From positions 25,716,822 to 25,780,821 of the forward strand of contig CAIIXF020000008.1 of assembly GCA_903813345.2 (NCBI GenBank): a stretch of DNA of 64,000 nucleotides. Direction: 5' to 3'. Source of the stretch: Owenia fusiformis (lineage: Eukaryota > Annelida > Polychaeta > Sabellida > Oweniidae). Position numbers and translations under genes: made by a program. The notes under the pieces were generated by a model, which saw only the letters and a list, made by a program, of their open reading frames with translations, was not told the DNA's origin and ran no database searches. Positions 30,701-39,700 of this stretch are shown here, piece by piece (within the stretch, counting starts at the first letter, position 1; every line of letters starts with the position of its first letter).

Positions 30701-33700
30701 TCTATTTCATGTCAGTAACCTGACTTGGTAGATTAGACACCCAGAAGTACATAATTGCAGATCAGACCTTACCACAAATGTATTGCATTTTTAGGCAGAA
30801 TTTAGTATACATCAATTAGGACCAGGATGATAGGTTGGTTAACCATACCATTTCCTCATACTAGTAGCATGATATAAAATGGTTGCCATTATGGGGCTTG
30901 GAATATAATAAGATGTCACAACTGAAATGTTCATCAAATTGCAAGACAGTTGTGAAGAAGATATGTTGTTAAATTAGTTTTCTATTGATGGATTACATCC
31001 CCTTGGAACACAATTTTATAGTGTAGCGTGACTATGTATTTAAGTCCCCAGGGTAATCATTGCTCAAGTTTATGTAAGTGGAGCCAGTTATGGTAATACT
31101 GCAGAAATGTTATTTTACACTGAAAGCAAAGAATTTATGAATCAAATTGTGCTTTTTCTGGAGGGAATGTCATATTGCCCCTGACAATGAACCAATATTC
31201 AAGAAATCGAATCAAATTTAATTTAGTTATGATAACGTCACTTACAAATATTTATTACAGGTTGTGTAGACCATTGTTGCTTGATTTAAAACAAAAACAT
31301 TGACTTGTGCATGTTGGTGGCCTTGCACTTTTTAATAGATCTCATATCTTAGAAGCGTATTGGTTCAGAAAAAATCTCAGAAGACCTGACATATTTTACC
31401 ATGCCGTGCGCCTTTCCATTCAGCAATTCAACAGTAAACTTTTTCTTGAAAAAAACCCAAATCTTCCAGATTTGTTGAATTTTCTAGCAGAAATTGACTG
31501 CTCCCCCTCCATCCCATTTTCACGACCCATTTTCACGATCCTCGGGTGTGACCTTGGGGGAATACTTATTAGCAAAGTTAATTAAAATTGAATGAATTAG
31601 TTATTGAAAATTAGAAATAAGTGAACCATATTTCTAACTGAGAATGTATGACAACCAATAGATTGAACATTTTATTAGATTAGTTTACTCCTCTTTGTAC
31701 TTATATTATCCAGTAATATTTTCATGGATATTTCCTTCATCTAAAGGAGATATTTTTCACATTATTCACTTTTTTGTAACTGTTGTAAAGTGACTGATGG
31801 CATATGTTTGTCGTGTATTGATTCCTCATAGATGTCAAAGAGAATTATTCCCCCAATCAATTGCAACCCATTGGGACTGATAGAGAAAAGGCAATGACTA
31901 TATTTATTGGCCAAAATTGCAAAAAGGTTGTGCCTTTCTCTTTATTCTTATAACCTTAATGATGCATTGCCTGTATTAGTTTTTTAAGGTTTTAGCTTCC
32001 AGATATAAAACATTTTCCTCAAAAATAGGCCATAAAACAAATCTATAGTTAAGTTTCAAGAACATGATTCAGAATTATTGTTGTTTTTATATTCAATTAT
32101 GTCTTCATTTTGTTGATTTATTCTCATTTGATGTGTTTAATATGAATTGTTTAATGCTTTATAAACATTTTCTTTATATGTTTTCAGGTCGATGACAGGT
32201 ACAGGTCTGGAGAACATATCTGCGTACGCTTTTGCGCGATATAGTCAGCTGAACACCATGTAAGTCCTAAAACTAACTTTTATTTAATACCATGTGAATG
32301 TGACTAAACTAAATGGAAAAGCACAAAGGGCAACAATAGAAAAACATGGTACACTGTACAATAATCCTCATGAACTATAAAAAGTAGATAAAATGGTATT
32401 AAATATTTGTGGATAAGTAATTTTATAAATCGTCCTTTTGTAATATAATAATCATATTTATACAGGTTATCCATAAAGTACGAGTATCTTTACACTTTCC
32501 TTAGTCTGTATTGTAAAGCATCAAATGGTCTCAATCATAATAGGTCTTTCTCGCATGACTTATTTCATTTGAATCAGATTTTGGAATACCAGGAATACCA
32601 TAAAGCTATGAGGTCAATAGAAATATTAATATTAATTGAGAATGCATTTATATATCTTCAAAATCTAAAATAACATAAATTGTATTATAGTACGAAATAA
32701 AATTTAAGAATCATGACCCTTATCTCCATTAATTGCTTTTCTTTTAGAACTATCAAAGATAATCACCACCTTGCAACTATAGAGGGAAACGCATTTGGAA
32801 GTCTACCACTTTTAAAAGTCATGTAAGTATATGACATTGCTGATAATTTGTCAGTAGAGCTCAAATTGCTCTAAATTTTTTTTAAATCATAATAGCTACA
32901 TACACTTTGTATTGTCAACAGAGTTTAACATAATAAAGCTTCTTTCTAGAAAATTCCAAGATTTCAGAAAATTGCTCAACTGATTGGTGGCATGACATGC
33001 ATAAATTTTAGGACGAGCATGCAGCTCTAATAATTTCCAAAAAGATAATTTATTTACTGCCTTACTGAGCAATTTTTAAAGCTCTAATTTGTTCAAATTA
33101 GGTGATGAAACAAGATTTAGAGTTAACCTTATACTTGCAGATTATTAATTTTAGTTGATGCCACAAAGAATTATTTCACTAATTTTGAAAACATGCATCT
33201 TTCCATCTGCATGTTTTTAAATCATATTCAAAACCAATCGCATTTTCTCTTGATGTAGAAACTATTACAGTTTACTTCTATGTTAATCCAAATCTAAATT
33301 TTTGAAAATTATTTCTACCTTATAAGCTCCATATAATTTCCGTTAAATATTAAGGTACATTTTTGAGTTCACCATTTTGATTTTAAAATTCACCTTTTTG
33401 TATGTGCTGATGCTATTACATTGATCTACTATAGGTCCATGGTTATTGTTAACAAATTACTTATTTAATATATTTTATAGCCTTGTCTACCAGAGATAAT
33501 ACTGTGGGGATGTGCAGGATGTTCCTGAATAATCACATCCGCAATAATGTTATATACTGCACCATTATTGGCCTTACATTATTTATGTTATTATACCCTA
33601 AATCACCAACAGGCTGTCTTTATCTCCCTTAGTAATAATGCTTATATATAATAAGAATTGATTTATGTGGTGTGATTGTATTTCTTATGCTATTGAATTT

Positions 33701-36700
33701 GATAAAGGCTGTGTTTTTGCGTCCTTAGCTAAATAGGTATCACATATTTGCATATCTATTTCCACTCTCACAATCAGTGTATCCCATGCCATCAGTTCCT
33801 TAGACCATTAGTAGATCATTTTACCATTAGGTATACCTGAGGACCATTTGGCAGAAAGCAGTTTCACCATTAGGCAGACCATAGACCATTGGGTAGATCA
33901 TAACACCATCGGACAAATCACTAGTTATTAGACCATTTGGCAGATCATTAGACTTTTTGGCAGATCATTTGGTAGATCATTAGACCTTTTGGTAGATCAT
34001 TAGACCTTTTGGGAGACCATTAGTCAGACTATAAGACCATTTGTCAGATCATTAGACCTTTTGGGAAACCATTAGTCAGACTATTAGAGCATTTGGCAGA
34101 TCATTAGACCTATTGGCAGATCATTTGGCAGATCATTAGACTTTTTGGCAGATCATTTGGTAGATCATAAGAACTTTTGGCAGATCATTTGGTAGATCAT
34201 TAGACTTTTTGGCAGATCATTTTGTAGATCATTAGACTTTTTGGCAGATCATTTGGTAGATCATTAGACCTTTTGGTAGATCATTATCCCAGCGAACGAA
34301 GTTCGGAGAGATATAGGGAATGCCTCCGTCCGTCCCTACATACGTACATACGTATACAATTTTTGCATGTGATTAGAGTGAGATATTTTTGGGTTGTGTT
34401 ACTTTCGCGAGTCTATATTTCAAACTCTAAATGACAATGTATCTGTTTTGTTTCAGAATAATCAGAGAATGCAAGAAGCTGGAATATATACAGCCAGGTG
34501 TGCTCGGTGAATTCAACAGCTTACAGACTTTGTAAGTAGCAGGTTCTCATGATGTTCTCAATTAATGAAATGAAAAATGATACTTAGTGTGAATGCAATC
34601 AATAAGCTCTTTTAAGTGTATATACAAATATTGAGGCATATAATGTAAAGGGCACCTAATGGAAAAACTGACATGTTACTCCCTATTATTTAAAGCTATC
34701 TAATGATGCTAAATTGCTGAATGTGATCTCAGTTAATTAAGGTGAACTTATGAGACATTTTTGGGGAGAGGAGACATGCAGATTTTTCAAAGTAAATCTA
34801 AGTTTTCTAAATTAAATTCCCACCACTAATGTTGTTAAACTTTGGCAATTAGCTGATTGTATTATAAGAAATAAATAAATTAAAAAATATGGGAAAGATA
34901 AAATTTAAATCTTGTAATGTGGCAAAGTTGAAACATGAGTAGCTCTAAGGTAGCCATTATGAAAGTTAATGCCTGTTCATGAATATTTCATGATATGTGC
35001 TTGCATTAATGCATGTACTTTTTATACACACATACATATATAAGACTCTTTTTGTAAGAGACCCTGGATTTTCTCTATTGTTTCCCATTTTTACTTCAGT
35101 TTCATACCTGGCCTGAATTTGTACAGGGTGTCTCATGAAAGGAAACCAGGATTTAATTGCTTATTTCTCAAATATGAATAATTATAGGAGAATTCCACAG
35201 CTGACTGAGTTTTAAGTGAGTTCTGGATTTAAGTGACCATGTCAGAAATGGGTTTGTGCCACTTTTTCTTTCATGAATGACTGAACAATGAGGGATTAAA
35301 ATGGCTTTGCCAAGATGGTTATTTGGGGTTATCTTACAAGGATAAAATCTAAACAACGTTACCAAGAACGTTGATGATCCAAGGGCCACATCTAAGGGGA
35401 CAGAGATACATCATCAGGGATGCAGTGCATGCAATGAGATCTAGGGCAGGCATTTGCATTGAAAGGATCGGAATGGGGGTCATGTTGAAGGGCACTGGGG
35501 TTAAAACAACTTTGAATGGACATAGGAATTTATAAGGGATGTTTAATATGAGATGTGTAACTTTAATTGGAATAGATGAGTAAACGAGTAATATCCTTAT
35601 GTTTGTTGTTACTTTCACTATGTTATGATGGTGAAATTGACTTGGCTGGAAGTGGCACAGGCCCATTTCTGACATGGTCACTTGAATCCCCCATTGCTCA
35701 GTTATCAGTAGAGGAAAATAGAATATAGAATATCTTGCTATCATATGAAAGAGGACATAATGACGCAAATGATTGTACCTGCGAATTTCCCCTAACATTA
35801 TTCCTCTTTAAGAAATTATCAATTTAATCTCAGTTTCCTTTTTTTGAGACACCCTGTATTTCCTTTATTGAATAATATACGTACATGTATAGTGATATCT
35901 TATTCAGAGTAGAAATGATACAAAACATTTTCATAAGAGTTCTTATCCCAATTTAAACAAGTCATTTATCTTGATGTAGTCATTAGTGCAAAAATAAAAT
36001 ATCACCATGGATACTTTTGAAAAAGTCAAAAAGCACTAAAATCTTGACGAATGTGCAAGAAATTAGTTATACAGTAATTTGTCGAACAATCAAATTTGTC
36101 TGGAATGCACAAAAATTAGGCAGAACCTCTGAATTTTAGAGCGAATTTTTATGAAATGATCATACGAGTGAGGACACTTTAAGCAAAGGCATATTGCAGT
36201 GATAGCCTTTTTAAAATTCTATTGACATTACACTCAATCAAGTTGTTGTAAAGTGGTTATTACATGGTGGTTTTTGTTAATATATTGAGTATTGAAATGA
36301 CTGCTGATGTGACTGGATAGAATACAAAAACAAGTCTATAGCTTATAGACCTCCTACTTATTTTTACACTGAAGTAATGCAACAAAGCACAAGAGGCCAA
36401 ATTTGAAAATGCAAACATACATATAACCATTGAAATATTGATATTGGTTTATTCATTTTGTCATAACTAACATATTTGGTGAGTATCTTTAAAATGGTTT
36501 TTAAATGACCAAGCTAAATCAAATATCTTATCTTAACATAAATGAACAATCCCTGCTTTGTGTGTGTGTGTTGAAATATGCAATATTTGATTTGTTTCAG
36601 GAGTATTACAAAGAGTGGCCTCAGGGAGGTGCCAGACTTCTCCAAGTTTAACATCAGTAAATCCACCATGATTGAAATGTAAGTAACAAAAGCATGACCA

Positions 36701-39700
36701 CACTCCCTTTACCATTTACCATATATCTTAAACTCTCACTCCCTTTACCATTTACCATATATCTTAAACTCTCAAGCACTGGGCTTGATTCAAGACAAGG
36801 GTTATTAAGAATAGAAGTTGTCTGATTCATAATTGACAATCATCTTGACATTAAAATACTGTTACCATAGCAACCACATGGGCAATGTTCTTATTCTTAT
36901 CATATTTTAATTCCTTTTTAGAATTATAACACAAGTGTGTTTACTCAATACCTCTTAAACTCCTAAATTTTGGCACTTTTAGGGTTTGTCTACCCATCTA
37001 TAGTTCTCAGTGTGAACAGGTTAAGCCAGTCCAAGCAGTGTTCATGGAACACATAATATTCTTGATTAAATGAGTCAATAATACTGTCTATGCAATATAT
37101 TCTCAAGTGATTAATAAAGAAATTATGAATATATACTTCAGGGACATATGTACATGTGTGTTACGGCATTCTGACTCTTGCTTTGCAATTTTTATCATGT
37201 CTCATCTTCATTAGCTTATTGTATCTTTATTTCCAGCAATCTTGGGGAAAATAAGATCACGAGAGTGAACCAGGGAGCATTTGCCAAAGTACACAGTCAT
37301 CAGTTGTAAGTCAGTCTGTATATCACTTTAAACTGAGTAGAATTCTTGAATTTGTCATGATATATGTAAAAACTGAGTTTTAATTTAGCAGGGTGGTTTT
37401 TACCACTGATAAAAAGTCAAAGAAATGATGTTTGAGTTGGTCCCTTAGTTGCTTTGGGATAATGTCTAGTATTTCTCTCGGTAGATCCAGATTGAATGAT
37501 TAGTGGTTATATAATGATATAATGGCACACTCCTTTCACATTTACATAACAAACAACATGGTACAGTAACATAGATGAGTTGATAAAACATGCATAGCAG
37601 TAATCTTGTCTAGTTTCTGATATCCTCTCCCCTCATATATTTCTATCAAATGAATCTGTGCCAATTAAAAATAATTTAAAGTCAGACAATTTATTTCCAC
37701 TTTCTTTTTTCTCTTGATTAAATGATACTGAAAGTGAATTGTAGATTCAATATTCTTTAACTATTACACGTCCATGTTTCAGATATCTTGTGATGAATCC
37801 CATCACGGTGGTGGAGGATTATGCCTTCATGGATGCTGAGATCTTGAATCTATATCTGAGGAAATGTAAACAATTAACAGAGATCCAGCCTGATGCCTTC
37901 AGTGGCAGCAAGAAACTCAAGAAATTGTAAGTTCTTACATGGGCTTCTTGAAAGTCCATGGTTCTTATGATGGGATAAATCCAATATCAACTTGATCTCT
38001 CAAGGTTTTCTTCTGAATGGGGCATAAAATCCTTATTCTACCTTTTTGGTAAAATATCTTAATAGTTCTCAATATATATACAAACTATTTTATTATGCTT
38101 CAAAGATGGCGCAATATTTCGTCTTCAGCTTTTACTTGGGACCTGTCATACAGTGGTATTTTTCTAATCCTGTATTATTAAAACACATGGAGATTGTTGG
38201 AGAGAAATTGTACTACATAATTAAAATTTTTCCAGGGACCTGTCATCCACTGCGATCAATGTGCTACCAACAGCCGGTCTGACAGACTTGAATGAGATCA
38301 TACTTGAGGAGGTTGCAACGTTACGCAAGCTTCCTCCAGCCTTGAAGTTCCCAAGTATACAGAAAGCAAAGGTATTCTACTAAGTTTTGAGGATAAAATT
38401 CTTATAAAGATACATGTATGTTGACTTCCTATTGATATTAGAAGAGCACTAGGTACAATTTTATGGCAGGGAATTATATTTTAAGCTCAGTGAAGTTATA
38501 GGAACATAAGTATTATTTCAAAAAACTTTCACATATTGTATGTTCAGGTACATTAAAATATCATTGCTGTACTTTGTGCTCACCTTAAGCTGTCACACAT
38601 TCTTTTTTCAGGTATATTACAAACACAGTTGCTGTGCCTATCTTGAGTTGTCACACATTCTATTTTCAGGTACATTACAAACACAGTTGCTGTGCCTATC
38701 TTGAGTTGTCACACATTCTATTTTCAGGTACATTACAAACACAGTTGCTGTGCCTATCTTGAGTTGTCACACATTCTATTTTCAGGTATATTACAAACAC
38801 AGTTGCTGTGCCTATCTTGAGTTGTCACACATTCTATTTTCAGGTACATTACAAACACCACTGCTGTGCTTTCTGGAACCCTGACAAACAAGAACCTGCA
38901 GAATGGAAGATCTTTGTGCAAAAGGTGCAGGAAGATTGTAAGAGTAGCTTGGGCCCACCCACCCCTACTCAAGCTATGATCACACGTTATAGTAATGAAC
39001 TCAAATCACTTCAAGGATACCATACCACAGTGAAGCGAGGGGCTAAAAGAAGAGCAAGGCCAAAGCGCTTCTTCTCCCAAAGAATCCTGGACTTTGGACC
39101 CAGCAAATCTATTTTTAATGATAATAGCAGTATTGGGGATATAGGCATAGAAGCTAATTTTGGCAGCTTTGGGGGTCCTAGTACAAGTGAGAAAAGCAAT
39201 ATAAGCGGTGATATGGATGGAGGTGGTGGTTTTGGTCATTTTGGCCCTGGAGACAGTGATGGAGACAGTGAATCTGATTCCTATAAGCAGCTAGCTGATA
39301 GGTGGGGAACTCCAATACCTGAAAATGTTACTCATAAATCAACACACTTGTGCGGTGACCCTGTTAAGATATTCCATGAAATGGAATGCAGCCCAGAACC
39401 TGATGATTTCAACCCATGTGAAGATGTGATGGGTTTCGTGTGGCTCAGGGTTTTTGTGTGGATTATTGCCTTGGCAGCAGTCATTGGCAACATTGTGGTA
39501 TTTAGTGTTACCCTAGCTACACTGTTCAACAAGCAGAAATTGACAGTCTCAAAATTCTTGATGTGTAACTTAGCATTTGCTGATATTGTGCTGGGGATTT
39601 ATTTGTTGATTCTAGCCTCAGTTGATGCAATGACCCTTGGGGAGTACTTCAACTTTGCCATCCAGTGGCAATATGAGGGAGGTTGCCAGGTTGCTGGCTT

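Larger units (their letters stand above)
721..32187 (+). other. Intron 1 of the receptor (31.5 kb)
   Basis: The intron runs from GTAAGT at 721 to TTTTCAG at 32187. No ORF inside looks like a conserved protein; the longest (about 134 codons near 11600) has no recognisable domain. Repeats listed separately lie at 1100-1558, 4281-5660, 6560-7435, 7995-8065, 8109-9035, 9259-9370, 14576-14838, 17942-18715, 19725-19910, 20311-20480, 21862-21918, 23583-23665, 24843-24925, 26265-26395 and 28974-29095. In the stretches between these I see only AT-rich non-coding sequence with scattered poly-G runs (11590, 13780, 19480, 27740). Long first introns often carry enhancers, but none can be named here. Confidence 0.9.
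32823..34456 (+). other. Intron 3 of the receptor
   Basis: GTAAGT to TTTCAG. It holds the tandem array at 33800-34283 and the repeat fragment at 34286-34360; the first ~1 kb shows nothing recognisable. Confidence 0.85.

Noticed and set aside
31307-31585. 92-codon ORF before exon 2
   Set aside because: Codon content and composition are like the surrounding intron; no known family, and no need for it in the receptor model.
35168-35798. Two overlapping minus-strand ORFs (73 and 149 codons)
   Set aside because: They lie inside the TA-flanked element and are read across its inverted subterminal repeats; no DDE residues or known transposase motifs are visible.
36533-36839. Minus-strand ORFs over exon 5
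   Set aside because: They are antisense shadows of exon 5 and of a tandem 37-bp duplication in intron 5.
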